Assembly (NCBI GenBank): GCA_900102235.1
Contig: FMVL01000013.1
Location: forward strand, 18,658-82,657
From: Lachnospiraceae bacterium XBB2008
GTDB lineage: Bacteria; Bacillota; Clostridia; Lachnospirales; Lachnospiraceae
Direction: 5' to 3'
DNA: 64,000 bases
Position numbers and translations under genes: made by a program. The number at the start of each line of letters is the position of its first letter. The stretch's first letter is position 1. Below the pieces are notes generated by a model. It made no database searches. It was not told the origin of the DNA and saw nothing but the letters and a program-made list of their open reading frames with translations. Shown one piece after another: positions 21,870 to 29,893 of the stretch.

Positions 21870-23021
21870 ATGTATGGGATTTGCAGAGTTATAGATCAGT
21901 TCAGGACAACTAAGTTAGGGTGGGTACTTGTAGTTCACCTGGAGAATGTGACGGATGATTTCCATGAGGGTGACATCTTATATGACCTTGATGAAAATCG
22001 ATTCCGCATCAAAAGCATTGGGACGATGATGATGCTTATGAGTGATGTTGATGAGAAGTACCGCCAAAACTATGGATTTATTATTGAGGCATTAGATTCA
22101 GAGATGCTTCATGGCACAATCCTGGTCAAGGAACCTGCTCCGATTAATTTCATATTCTGCAATCATCCTCTATATAGGCGTACGGTTGATGAAGACTATG
22201 AAGAAGAATATGAATGTGCAAAGGTTCGTTCCGGATGTGCCTTATTCAGTTATGAGGACATGGAAGAAGGCAAACTGTCATTATATGGTGATGAGATCTC
22301 AGGTCTGACCATCTATCGTGGCTGGATGATGAAACCTGAGATGTATCGGAAGTTCTATGAGCTGGTTGCTGAACGTGGGATCATACTTATCAATTCGCCG
22401 GACGAATATGAGCGGTATCATCTGCTGCCGGGATGGTATGAAGAGTTCAAGCGTGAGACGGCAGAATCTGTATGGACCAAAGGAAATGATCTGCAGGATG
22501 TCATTGGTATTTCCAAGGAGTTGAATGGTCCCTATATAGTCAAAGATTATGTGAAGAGCCGTAAACACGAATGGTACGATGCATGCTATATCGAAGATGC
22601 TTCGAAAAAAGATGAACTGGTTAAAATCGTTGGTAATTTCATAGATCGACAGGACGATGATCTGGTCGGCGGAGTGGTTTTACGCCAGTTTGTTGAATTG
22701 AATGGTATTGGGAATCATGAAAAGAGCGGAATGCCGCTGTCTGAGGAGTACAGGGTTTTCATATTAGGAGGCAGAATTCTGGTAATGGATGATTACTGGC
22801 GTAAAAATGGTGAGACCAGTTTTACAGACAAGGAGTACAAATGGATAGAACAGATCGCATCCAGAGTTAGGAGTAACTTCGTGACAGTGGATATCGCTAG
22901 GAAAACAGATGGCAGCCTTATCATCATGGAATTCGGAGACGGCCAGGTATCAGGATTGCAGCAGATCAAACCTGAGATAATGTATGGAGCACTTACAAGC
23001 AGATGCAGGGTGGAATTATGA
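21870..23021 (+). CDS. ATP-grasp domain protein (DUF4343-like)
   Basis: The 383-residue product has an ATP-grasp arrangement in its C-terminal half: NGPYIVKDYVKSRKHEWYDA (ATP-binding Lys), VLRQFVELN, EEYRVFILGGRILVMDDYW and a metal-binding end TVDIARKTDGSLIIMEFGDG. Family members ligate a carboxylate to an amine with ATP; the substrate is unknown, and such genes often occur on phages and mobile elements. GAGGAGAGACATTAA precedes the ATG. Its stop overlaps the start of the HAD gene by four bases, so the two are co-translated. It lies just after the tRNA array. Confidence 0.8.
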   Translation: MYGICRVIDQFRTTKLGWVLVVHLENVTDDFHEGDILYDLDENRFRIKSIGTMMMLMSDVDEKYRQNYGFIIEALDSEMLHGTILVKEPAPINFIFCNHPLYRRTVDEDYEEEYECAKVRSGCALFSYEDMEEGKLSLYGDEISGLTIYRGWMMKPEMYRKFYELVAERGIILINSPDEYERYHLLPGWYEEFKRETAESVWTKGNDLQDVIGISKELNGPYIVKDYVKSRKHEWYDACYIEDASKKDELVKIVGNFIDRQDDDLVGGVVLRQFVELNGIGNHEKSGMPLSEEYRVFILGGRILVMDDYWRKNGETSFTDKEYKWIEQIASRVRSNFVTVDIARKTDGSLIIMEFGDGQVSGLQQIKPEIMYGALTSRCRVEL

Positions 23022-23527
23022 AAGTAAAGAAGATATATATAGACATGGATGGAGTACTGGCTGATTTTGACAAGGGTTGTATTGATCTGTGTGGAGTTGA
23101 GCCGCGTAAGCAAGGATGGGAGATGAATCCTGCGGAGGATGATGTCAGATGGGAGAAGATCCGTCAGGTAGACCATTTCTATGATAAACTTGATATTTTT
23201 CCCGGCGCTAAGGAACTGTTTGATGGGCTGTATTCAAAATATGGTGAAGATTTTGAGATACTGACAGGAATCCCGAAACCCAGACGGGGCATAGACAGTG
23301 CTGCAGATGACAAGATCAGCTGGGTCCGACGGCTTTTATCTGAAGATATTGTGATCAACATTGTGTACAGCGAAGAGAAGCAAAGGTTCTGTACCGGCAA
23401 GGATTGTATTCTGATAGATGACTATGACAGGAATATCCGACAGTGGGAAGCAATGGGCGGAACCGGGGTTTTATTTACAGATACAGAATCGGCGATGAAT
23501 CAGCTGAAAGCACTTGGTGTGATTTAG
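23018..23527 (+). CDS. HAD-family 5'(3')-deoxyribonucleotidase-like phosphatase
   Basis: The 169-residue protein begins KKIYIDMDGVLADFDKG, the HAD motif I DxDGxxxDF with nucleophile and acid/base Asp. Motif III/IV is in CILIDDYDRNIRQWEAMGG, and ILTGIPKPRRG fits motif II. The N-terminal and cap sequence resemble the 5' nucleotidase (NT5C-type) group, common in phages and clostridia, which removes phosphate from deoxyribonucleotides. The start at 23018 overlaps the stop of the ATP-grasp gene (ATGA). Confidence 0.85.
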   Translation: MKVKKIYIDMDGVLADFDKGCIDLCGVEPRKQGWEMNPAEDDVRWEKIRQVDHFYDKLDIFPGAKELFDGLYSKYGEDFEILTGIPKPRRGIDSAADDKISWVRRLLSEDIVINIVYSEEKQRFCTGKDCILIDDYDRNIRQWEAMGGTGVLFTDTESAMNQLKALGVI

Positions 23528-23558
23528 ATCGGACATTATTGGGTAGGAGGATATCGAT

Positions 23559-23822
23559 ATGATGATAGCACCTAAGACATTTATAGATGAGCTTAAAGAC
23601 GCAGATTACAGTACTTTGATAAAGGAAAGGGATGAACTCATCCGGTCTATACAAAGTTTCGAGGAAGCAGAGAAACGAGGTGACCGCTCCGGAGAAGAGT
23701 GGAATATATGTCCATCTCCGGAGGTCAGGTATCAGTGTGATCTGGAATATCTGGCGGAGTTGTGTGCATATATGAAGGAAAAGTATAACGAGGAATATGT
23801 TTGGGGAGATAAGCGGTTATAG
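23559..23822 (+). CDS. Small acidic protein of unknown function
   Basis: The frame of 87 residues encodes APKTFIDELKDADYSTLIKE and a helical charged body. GTAGGAGGATATCGAT precedes two possible ATGs at 23559 and 23562. It follows the ATP-grasp/HAD pair and is probably in the same transcript. A short decayed frame after it (23825-23869, FATTQEELDRLMKE) may be the end of another lost gene. No family recognised. Confidence 0.6.
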   Translation: MMIAPKTFIDELKDADYSTLIKERDELIRSIQSFEEAEKRGDRSGEEWNICPSPEVRYQCDLEYLAELCAYMKEKYNEEYVWGDKRL

Positions 23823-23932
23823 TTTTTGCAACAACTCAAGAGGAGCTTGATAGATTGATGAAAGAATAAACCTGTGCTCGCTTACTTTGTGCTTATTTTT
23901 CTTCTACTATGGGCATAGAGGAGGTGACTACA

Positions 23933-24397
23933 ATGAAACCGATTGAGTTTTTGAAGCATTACAGAAGTAATCCCGATTTCTATCTTCCAATGATAGATCA
24001 CGAAAAGAAACCATATCCCAAGAAGGTTCCACCTTATGGAGATATCAACATCGGCTGGGACTGCGGAGCGATAGGGAGACGACCTTACTTTGTTGAGTGC
24101 TGGTCAGGCGATCATGTTACGATGGTAACCTTCTACATATCCACTTTAGGAATAGAAAACTATTCCGTAGAAGCTTTGGAAAAACTGTTAATCGTTGAGG
24201 CTTCGTTATATTTTCCAAAAGTAGGCTATAGAAAACCCGGAGTGGCAAAACTGGTCGACTCCTATAACAATGAGTTTTTCTTGATTAATATAGTCGTTGG
24301 GATAGAAGACGAAGATTCTGTTATAGTAGGGCCTGTTATATATCCATTTTCCCGGTTAAATGAACTGAATGGGTACTCTGCTGAAGGAGAGACATGA
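23933..24397 (+). CDS. Conserved hypothetical protein with immunity-like composition
   Basis: The product of 154 residues starts MKPIEFLKHYRSNPDFYLPM and contains DINIGWDCGAIGRRPYFVEC and VGPVIYPFSRLNELNGYSAE. It is soluble and acidic. Proteins of this shape occur among immunity proteins of polymorphic toxins, but that is only an impression. The start at 23933 is chosen because AGAGGAGGTGACTACA precedes it. A truncated riboswitch copy begins ten bases after its stop. Confidence 0.6.
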   Translation: MKPIEFLKHYRSNPDFYLPMIDHEKKPYPKKVPPYGDINIGWDCGAIGRRPYFVECWSGDHVTMVTFYISTLGIENYSVEALEKLLIVEASLYFPKVGYRKPGVAKLVDSYNNEFFLINIVVGIEDEDSVIVGPVIYPFSRLNELNGYSAEGET

Positions 24398-24406
24398 GTG
24401 TTGTGT

Positions 24407-24474
24407 AAGGTGCAAAGCTTGATCGATGGGTATGATAATGCATTTTACAGGCCCATCGAGACGATGGGTCTTTT
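24407..24474 (+). promoter_or_regulatory. Truncated copy of the SAM-I-like riboswitch with intact attenuator
   Basis: GTAAGGTGCAAAGCTTGATC and CGATGGG match 17155-17181, the 3' end of the aptamer. The 5' aptamer half is missing, replaced by the end of the gene at 23933. The terminator CCCATCG-AGA-CGATGGG plus TTTTT (24452-24473) is perfect, and CCCATCG can also pair with CGATGGG at 24423-24429 as antiterminator. Without the 5' half it cannot bind the original ligand in the same way. Confidence 0.7.
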
Positions 24475-24545
24475 TCATGTGTTCTGTTCATGGAAAAGAT
24501 GTCTTTTGCAGCCTCTTTGTAGAAAAGAAAAAAGGAGGATGAACA

Positions 24546-24599
24546 ATGAGACTGATCTATCATGATGAATCAAAACCGTTAACGTATGAGCATGTGTAA
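24546..24599 (+). CDS. 17-residue ORF behind the truncated riboswitch
   Basis: AAAAAAGGAGGATGAACA gives a strong ribosome binding site for ATG at 24546. The frame encodes MRLIYHDESKPLTYEHV and stops just before a terminator. It may be the stump of a gene once controlled by the riboswitch copy or a true small protein. Confidence 0.4.
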   Translation: MRLIYHDESKPLTYEHV

Positions 24600-24625
24600 A
24601 GACGCCCAATTCGGGCGTCTTTTTA
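24600..24625. terminator. Bidirectional terminator
   Basis: GACGCCC-AATTC-GGGCGTC (24601-24619) with T5 to the right and AAA to the left. It ends the mini-ORF transcript on the plus strand and can also serve the antitoxin gene on the minus strand. Confidence 0.85.
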
Positions 24626-24928
24626 TGCACCAACTTCTTCGCTGTAAGGCTTAATACGGGCTATCTCCTGATCAAGTTCAACCTTTAGCTGTCTGAGATC
24701 GATATCATTCTGGATATCAAGAAAATACTTATCTGATGTTCCAAAGAATCTGGCTAATCTGAGTGAGGTATCCGCGGTGATCTTTCTGCGATCATGAAGT
24801 ATATCCTGGATACGGGATGTGGGTACATTAATTGATTGAGCCAGCTTATATGCTGAGATATTATTCGGCTTCATAAACTCCCTTAAGAGTATTTCACCCA
24901 TAGTGGGTGACTTGATGATCTTATCCAT
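24623..24928 (-). CDS. higA: HigA-family antitoxin (XRE), no toxin partner seen
   Basis: The 101-residue protein has the HigA start SPTMGEILLREFMKPNNISA and a helix-turn-helix (YKLAQSINVPTSRIQDILHD), with DTSLRLARFFGTSDKYFLDI, the classical HigA/VapI signature. Antitoxins of this type bind HigB mRNA interferase and repress their own operon. HigB should lie directly upstream, but the 150 bases before the start contain no such frame. The gene is an orphan or has lost its toxin. Confidence 0.85.
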   Translation of the reverse strand: MDKIIKSPTMGEILLREFMKPNNISAYKLAQSINVPTSRIQDILHDRRKITADTSLRLARFFGTSDKYFLDIQNDIDLRQLKVELDQEIARIKPYSEEVGA

Positions 24929-25110
24929 ATGTTCACTCCTTATTGATCGTTGATCCGGATACTATGCTGTCCTACTATCATATTCCCAATATATCCGAGG
25001 TACATGTACACGTCAAGCAGACAGTGACGATCGTATATATCCCCACCCAATATATGCTCCAAACCTCCCCCATCTGATATAATATTCCCGAGGAAAGGAG
25101 GTAATTGCTT

Positions 25111-25158
25111 ATGAAAACTACCTCAATTGTGCGCAAGTTCGCACCTAACCTCGAATAG
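25111..25158 (+). CDS. 15-residue ORF followed by hairpins
   Basis: AAAGGAGG with nine-base spacing precedes ATG; the frame encodes MKTTSIVRKFAPNLE. Two hairpins follow: GCGTGAT/ATCACGC (25159-25185) and GGCCGGAG/CTCCGGCC (25196-25217). It lies in the leader of the lipoprotein gene at 25243, after a TATAAT box at 25078-25083, and could be a regulatory leader peptide. Confidence 0.35.
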   Translation: MKTTSIVRKFAPNLE

Positions 25159-25242
25159 CGTGATGCCCCGGTTTGGTATCACGCATAACATATAAGGCCG
25201 GAGCGCTGTCTCCGGCCACTATTAACACTCAGAGGATATGAC

Positions 25243-26274
25243 ATGAAACGCCTTACACCAATCTTACTTACTACAACCATGCTACTTCTCACCTCGTGTG
25301 GTTCTTCTACAGGCGGAAATACCGGCAATTCGGGGTCAGACCGGATCGTTGAAGAAATCCCCCAAGAAGCCGGCCAAGAAAGCACACAAGGATCCACCCA
25401 AGAACCCACCCAAGAATCCACCCAAGAATCCCCTCAGGAAACCAACCAGGCATCCTCGCACGAAATATACGAACGCTTTATCGCAGGAGATGAAAAAGCT
25501 GTGTATGCCCCAACAGGTGCGGATGAGACGTATTACACCATGAGTACCTGTTTGAATAAAGGCGAAGCGTACTCTTTGGATGAGATCATTACTAAACTAT
25601 GTGATCAGATCGAGCCCGAGTGGGAAGTCCGCCCCACCGTTGGAGAAACGGAATACAGCTATATTGACTGTGGATTGGATGGAATAGAAGAACTGTGTGT
25701 TGTGCTTAACCTTCCCATAGAGAATATAGAAGGATTCTATGTTCAGATGATCGTTAAGGATTTCGGTGGAGAACTGCGGATATGTTACAACTGCGACAGC
25801 TGGTCCAGATCATATACGAGCATATCTCCTACCGGGTTTATATCCCTTTGGGGATCCAATGGTGCTGCCAGCCATGCATGCCAGTACAGCTATGTGAATG
25901 CAGACGGGATCTGGAAGCAGTGGTATAAGCTGAATATAGATCATGAAATAATGGGCGAGTATTATACCTATGATCCCGTGAACTATAAGGTGCTCGATTT
26001 CTCGGGTGTGGATTACAACCGTCTGACCATAGAAAGCTATGAATTCATGGATGAGCCCGATTCTCCGGAGTATTACTTCACATACTATTACACTGATGAT
26101 ATGGGTAACCCTATCGATGATGCCGCTATCTATGAAGAGTCTGATCCAATCCGTCAGGTCTTTGATGCGAATGATTGTGAAGTATGTACTCCTGACGGCA
26201 TTGCCAAGCTTCTTGATAGTCGCAAGCAGGAGATCGGCCTTACGGATGCGATTATCGCTGACGGTCTGAATTGA
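25243..26274 (+). CDS. Lipoprotein of unknown function with a QEST repeat linker
   Basis: The 343-residue product has a lipoprotein signal (ILLTTTMLLLTSC, lipid-carrying Cys at residue 19). Then comes a low-complexity linker built from QEPTQESTQESPQE-type repeats (about residues 45-72), and a 270-residue globular domain that I do not recognise. It should be tethered to the outer face of the membrane. AGAGGATATGAC precedes the start. The linker is encoded by imperfect 12-15 base repeats (CACCCAAGAATC) that could vary in number. It ends convergently with the methyltransferase gene. Confidence 0.8.
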   Translation: MKRLTPILLTTTMLLLTSCGSSTGGNTGNSGSDRIVEEIPQEAGQESTQGSTQEPTQESTQESPQETNQASSHEIYERFIAGDEKAVYAPTGADETYYTMSTCLNKGEAYSLDEIITKLCDQIEPEWEVRPTVGETEYSYIDCGLDGIEELCVVLNLPIENIEGFYVQMIVKDFGGELRICYNCDSWSRSYTSISPTGFISLWGSNGAASHACQYSYVNADGIWKQWYKLNIDHEIMGEYYTYDPVNYKVLDFSGVDYNRLTIESYEFMDEPDSPEYYFTYYYTDDMGNPIDDAAIYEESDPIRQVFDANDCEVCTPDGIAKLLDSRKQEIGLTDAIIADGLN

Positions 26275-26333
26275 AGATTCTTTGCATATAGCAAAACAAC
26301 GGAAGGGCCTTATTTATTTCCTTTTTAAGAGCA

Positions 26334-27131
26334 TCAGCACACCGGTTTTCGCGCTATAAAGGTTCCGTATTCTTTCTTCAGATCGATCGAGTCGCCTTCT
26401 TCATGAAGTGAGAGCATCTTAAGAATTTCATCGCGTTCCATGGTTCCAATGCCGTGAAGAGCCTTAAGACTCTGAAGATAATCTGCAAGATCTTCTATAT
26501 TTGTCACATGAAGAGAATCATCGTAGCGGCGTACTTCTATATCCGCAAACTCTTTTCCCAGAACATCGCCTCCGTTCTGAAGGGTAAAGAGATGGTTAGG
26601 ATCATAGTTCTCACCAATAAGCCCGAACCACTCAGCTATAGTATCGTTGAAATTGTGCTCGCCGTATGTTGCACTGTAGAACACTCCGTCATCCTTAAGG
26701 ACTCTTCTGATCTCGCTGACTGCCTTATGGATATCAGGCACGTGGTAGAGCATCATGTTAGCGATTATTATGTCAAAAGAGCTGTCTTCAAAAGGTATGC
26801 ATTGGACATCGATCTGCCTGTATTCCACGTTTGCGCGCTCTCCGACATTCTGCCTGGCTGTTTCAAGCATGCCTTCGGAAAAATCAGAAAGCACCAGCTT
26901 CCCGCACTTCGCTATGAGATCGTCATGGCCTATCCATATATCCCCTGTGCCGGTGCCCAGCTCGAGAACCTTCATTCCCTCTCTTATTTCATAGTTAGAA
27001 ATGAGCCAGGGGCCAAAGCCCATTTTGTTTGTTGAATACATGTTATGAAAATTTATTCTGGTATCAAGGCCTTTGGATGATGCGTACTGAGCCTGTACTG
27101 CGTCTTTGTCGTTGCTGCTTCCCATTTTCAT
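26334..27131 (-). CDS. Class I SAM-dependent methyltransferase
   Basis: The protein of 265 residues has the Rossmann methyltransferase motifs: VLELGTGTGDIWIG (motif I, SAM binding), LVLSDFSEGMLETARQNV (motif II), and FDIIIANMMLYHVPDIHKAV with an ensuing EIRRVLKDDGVFYSATYG. It looks like the UbiE/BioC type that methylates small molecules. The acceptor is unknown. It is transcribed towards the lipoprotein gene and away from the Lrp-family gene. Confidence 0.88.
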   Translation of the reverse strand: MKMGSSNDKDAVQAQYASSKGLDTRINFHNMYSTNKMGFGPWLISNYEIREGMKVLELGTGTGDIWIGHDDLIAKCGKLVLSDFSEGMLETARQNVGERANVEYRQIDVQCIPFEDSSFDIIIANMMLYHVPDIHKAVSEIRRVLKDDGVFYSATYGEHNFNDTIAEWFGLIGENYDPNHLFTLQNGGDVLGKEFADIEVRRYDDSLHVTNIEDLADYLQSLKALHGIGTMERDEILKMLSLHEEGDSIDLKKEYGTFIARKPVC

Positions 27132-27246
27132 GCCGGCGTATCTCCTTATATCTGATGATCAGTTATTGATAAGTTTAAAGCATACCCTAAGGACTGTTCA
27201 AGCTGTCACGATTTAATCCGCAAGTTACGCTCCGTAATCGGCCCTA

Positions 27247-27275
27247 TTGCATTCCATAAATGTCATTATTACAAT
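27247..27275 (+). promoter_or_regulatory. Promoter of the Lrp-family gene (TTGCAT-17-TACAAT)
   Basis: TTGCAT (27247-27252), 17-base spacer, TACAAT (27270-27275). CGTAATCGGCCCTATTGC upstream and ATCATCAGAGTCG downstream match the promoter at 38550, so the two are copies of one dispersed promoter element. Confidence 0.65.
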
Positions 27276-27318
27276 TTAATCATCAGAGTCGACGCTGATT
27301 GAGCTTAAGGAGCAGGTT

Positions 27319-27846
27319 GTGGATAAGACTGATGAGAAGATACTGGATCTCATAAAGGGAAATGCCAGGATGACCTATCAGGAGATAGGTGATTCCATAG
27401 GCATATCCAGAGTAGCCGCCATGAAGCGTGTGCGGAAACTCGAAGAGGCCGGGATCATACGAGGCTACAACACTTACATCGATCGACCGGGCGAGCATAC
27501 GGTATTCATAGATATCGATGCCAAACCGGAGAAATTCGATGAGATCCTTGAATACTGCGCCACGCGTACAGCGTACGTGCGCCAGATATTCAGGACCACA
27601 GAGCCTGATCATATCCATATGGTCGCCGTATCAGATGACTTATCCGGCCTGAAGTACCTTGTGGACATCCTGGCGAAAAAGTTCGCTGACGATGTCGAGC
27701 ATATCTCCGCCCACGGTGTGAAGGAGATCATCAAGGATGTATACGGAGGAATCAGCTATGTCGAACGATCAAAGTCAGACAGTAATGGGGATAATGAACC
27801 GGGTGGAGGGAGTGAACCTTCACGAGAAGAAGGGCGGGAGTTTTAA
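27319..27846 (+). CDS. Lrp/AsnC-family transcriptional regulator
   Basis: The product of 175 residues starts at GTG (TTAAGGAGCAGGTT upstream). Its first 60 residues are the AsnC-type winged helix (DEKILDLIKGNARMTYQEIG and ISRVAAMKRVRKLEEAGIIR), followed by the RAM-like ligand domain to about residue 150. It probably responds to an amino acid. The last 25 residues (KSDSNGDNEPGGGSEPSREE) are unusual for the family and are read from DNA that overlaps the next gene, so this tail may be a consequence of the overlap. Its promoter is at 27247. Confidence 0.88.
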   Translation: MDKTDEKILDLIKGNARMTYQEIGDSIGISRVAAMKRVRKLEEAGIIRGYNTYIDRPGEHTVFIDIDAKPEKFDEILEYCATRTAYVRQIFRTTEPDHIHMVAVSDDLSGLKYLVDILAKKFADDVEHISAHGVKEIIKDVYGGISYVERSKSDSNGDNEPGGGSEPSREEGREF

Positions 27847-28150
27847 TTTCCCGATCTACTACAACAAACAACTGGCAGAAGCCCCTATCGAAGCCCTGGA
27901 TCTGGGCGTACGATCCTATCATTGTTTAAAAAGAGCAGGCTTCAGCTATATCGGTGAGCTTGCAGAAGCCACGGCCGGCGGAGATATCTTAAAAACCATC
28001 CGCAACTGTGGTACTAAATCCGCTCATGAGATCATGGAGCATATGTTCATCTATCAGTATGAGGTACTGTCTCCGGAAAGAAGGGAGAAGTTTCTGAGGG
28101 ATGTGGTTGAGATGAACCGTCATACCGGATTGGGCATCATAGATGAATGA
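27758..28150 (+). CDS. Free-standing RNA polymerase alpha C-terminal-domain-like protein
   Basis: The product of 130 residues contains PIEALDLGVRSYHCLKRAGF and SYIGELAEA followed by IRNCGTKSAHEIMEHM, the two helix-hairpin-helix-like elements of RpoA-CTD, without the alpha N-terminal domain. Such proteins may contact DNA or transcription factors. The ATG at 27758 is chosen because ACGGAGGAATCAGCT precedes it; the frame overlaps the end of the Lrp-family gene by 89 bases, suggesting coupled translation. It ends 18 bases before the end of convergent ftsZ. Confidence 0.75.
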   Translation: MSNDQSQTVMGIMNRVEGVNLHEKKGGSFNFPIYYNKQLAEAPIEALDLGVRSYHCLKRAGFSYIGELAEATAGGDILKTIRNCGTKSAHEIMEHMFIYQYEVLSPERREKFLRDVVEMNRHTGLGIIDE

Positions 28151-28167
28151 ACAACAAAAGAGCGCAG

Positions 28168-29319
28168 CTATGAATTGCCCTGCTTCCTGTTCCGGGCATT
28201 AAGAAATTCGGGAACCACTATAGAGTGGGGTTCCACGGACGGTTTGAGTTCTTTCTTGTTCAGAACCGGTGGCGGTGAAGTCATTATGCGGTTCTTAACT
28301 CCCAGATCTTCAAGCGGAAGATGCGGAATTGAGTTAGATAGCTCGGGCTTATTCGGTGACGGTTTTTTCAGGCCGGTGGCGATAAGCGTGACTACAGTAG
28401 TGTTATCTGTCGCCTTTTCGGAATCAGTGACGGTTCCCCATATGATCTGAGCATGATCGCCGACCAACTGCTTGATATAATCGATGGCTTCGTTGATCTC
28501 CTTCATCTTCACGCGGCCGCCTGTGTTGATCAGGATGTTTGATGCATCTCGTATATCGGTTGTGAGAAGAGGCGATGAGATAGCATCCTTTACGGCCTCG
28601 ATGAGAGCCTTGGATTCATTGGCTATGCCGATCCCAAGATGGCCCGGTCCTTTGTCTTTCAAGGTGGTTCTTAAGTCGTTGAAGTCGATATTAACAGTAC
28701 CTTTGTTATATATGATGTTTGTGACACCTTCTATGATGTATTTGAGGATATTGTCGGCAAAAAGGAATGCATCCTCCAGGTCGAGATCCTTATCGGAAAT
28801 CTCCAGAAGCTTATCGTTTGGTACTACCCAGAGTGTATCTACATAGTTAGTAAGGTTCTCCAGTCCTTCTGATGCCGCAAGCACACGGGACGGCCCTTCA
28901 AAAGAAAATGGGAGTGTGACGACACCGACGGTGAGGATGCCTGATTCTTTACATAATTTAGCGATGATCGGGATTGCTCCGGTTCCTGTTCCACCTCCCA
29001 TACCGCAGGTCAAGATGACCATGTCGGCATCGGACAGGATACCCTTAAGCTCATCCTTGCTCTCCTCGGCCGCTGCTTCGCCTATGACAGGATCTGCACC
29101 TGCCCCGTTGCCTCCGGTAAGTTTGGCACCGATCTGAAGTGTGATCTCGGCCTTACAGTCATTTAAGACCTGAGTATCAGTGTTAATGGCGATGTACTTT
29201 ACTTTCTCATTGCCGTTTTCGATCATCCGATCGACTGCATTATTGCCAGCGCCGCCTATGCCGACGATGTATATATTAGGCGTCTTTGATCTGGGATCAG
29301 GGATTTTGATATCTATCAT
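28168..29319 (-). CDS. ftsZ: Cell division GTPase FtsZ
   Basis: The 383-residue protein has the FtsZ N-terminal nucleotide fold (IYIVGIGGAGNNAVDRMIEN), the tubulin signature GGGTGTG at residues 108-114, the T7 synergy loop (VNIDFNDLRTTL) and a C-terminal tail ending VPEFLNARNRK, which resembles the conserved peptide that binds FtsA/SepF. All catalytic features are present, so it should polymerise with GTP. It is not beside other division genes but is divergent from an XRE/ImmA pair and shares operators with it. It may be a second, regulated FtsZ rather than the housekeeping copy. Confidence 0.92.
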   Translation of the reverse strand: MIDIKIPDPRSKTPNIYIVGIGGAGNNAVDRMIENGNEKVKYIAINTDTQVLNDCKAEITLQIGAKLTGGNGAGADPVIGEAAAEESKDELKGILSDADMVILTCGMGGGTGTGAIPIIAKLCKESGILTVGVVTLPFSFEGPSRVLAASEGLENLTNYVDTLWVVPNDKLLEISDKDLDLEDAFLFADNILKYIIEGVTNIIYNKGTVNIDFNDLRTTLKDKGPGHLGIGIANESKALIEAVKDAISSPLLTTDIRDASNILINTGGRVKMKEINEAIDYIKQLVGDHAQIIWGTVTDSEKATDNTTVVTLIATGLKKPSPNKPELSNSIPHLPLEDLGVKNRIMTSPPPVLNKKELKPSVEPHSIVVPEFLNARNRKQGNS

Positions 29320-29353
29320 GGTTTTGCTCCTTTTGCATAATTGCTTTTCCGCA

Positions 29354-29451
29354 TTCGCAGAAATGCGAATCTATATTGACGATAGCATGCGGGCATGGGG
29401 GAGTCAATAAGAAATTTGCAGAAATGCGAAAAAGTTTTGCAGATATGCGAT
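29354..29451. promoter_or_regulatory. Three palindromic operators between ftsZ and the XRE gene
   Basis: The 16-base element TTCGCAGAAATGCGAA occurs at 29354-29369, TTTGCAGAAATGCGAA at 29415-29430, and TTTGCAGATATGCGAT at 29436-29451. The core is TYGCA-N5-TGCGA, nearly symmetric. The last two sites are 21 bases apart (two turns), beside the XRE gene promoter; the first lies just after the expected ftsZ transcription start. The XRE protein is the likely binder. Confidence 0.75.
29379..29407 (-). promoter_or_regulatory. Promoter of ftsZ (TTGACT-17-TATCGT)
   Basis: On the minus strand TTGACT (29407-29402), 17 bases and TATCGT (29384-29379), 60 bases before the ftsZ start. One operator lies just upstream of the -35, another just downstream of the start of transcription, so a bound repressor should block it. 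Confidence 0.65.
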
Positions 29452-29492
29452 ATATATGATATCCTATGATCAGTTCATGATAGGAGGCACTC

Positions 29493-29885
29493 ATGAAAAT
29501 AGGTGAACGCATAAAAGAAATACGCAAATCTCGAGGACTATCCGTCGAGGAAGTTGCTGAGAAGATTGATGTGTCCGTGTCAACGTTATACAGATATGAG
29601 AACTCTTCGATAAGCAAGGTTCCGATCGATGTGATCGACAAACTGAGTTCAGCTTTGGGGGTAACAACCGGAGAACTGATGGGAAACGGTGCACCGACGG
29701 AAAGCGAGGAACTGCCGGCATCGTTTGTCAATGCAGAGCAGGCCATGGCTTTCATGTTAAAAATGCCCGTACTCGCCGCATACGGCGGTTATGATCTGGA
29801 ATCCATGGACGATGCGACCATCGTAGAGTTTGCAAACGAGATCCTTTCACAACTTAAACTCGTGAGCTATAAGTATAAGAAATAG
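29493..29885 (+). CDS. XRE-family repressor (partner of ImmA-like protease)
   Basis: The 130-residue protein has an N-terminal helix-turn-helix (GERIKEIRKSRGLSVEEVAE and VSVSTLYRYENSSISKVPID) and a C-terminal helical region to about 130 with AEQAMAFMLKMPVLAAYGGY. This is the layout of repressors cut by ImmA/IrrE-type proteases. TAGGAGGCACTC precedes the ATG. The protease gene follows after eight bases. It likely binds the three TTYGCA palindromes upstream and represses itself and perhaps ftsZ. Confidence 0.88.
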   Translation: MKIGERIKEIRKSRGLSVEEVAEKIDVSVSTLYRYENSSISKVPIDVIDKLSSALGVTTGELMGNGAPTESEELPASFVNAEQAMAFMLKMPVLAAYGGYDLESMDDATIVEFANEILSQLKLVSYKYKK

Positions 29886-29893
29886 GTGACCTC

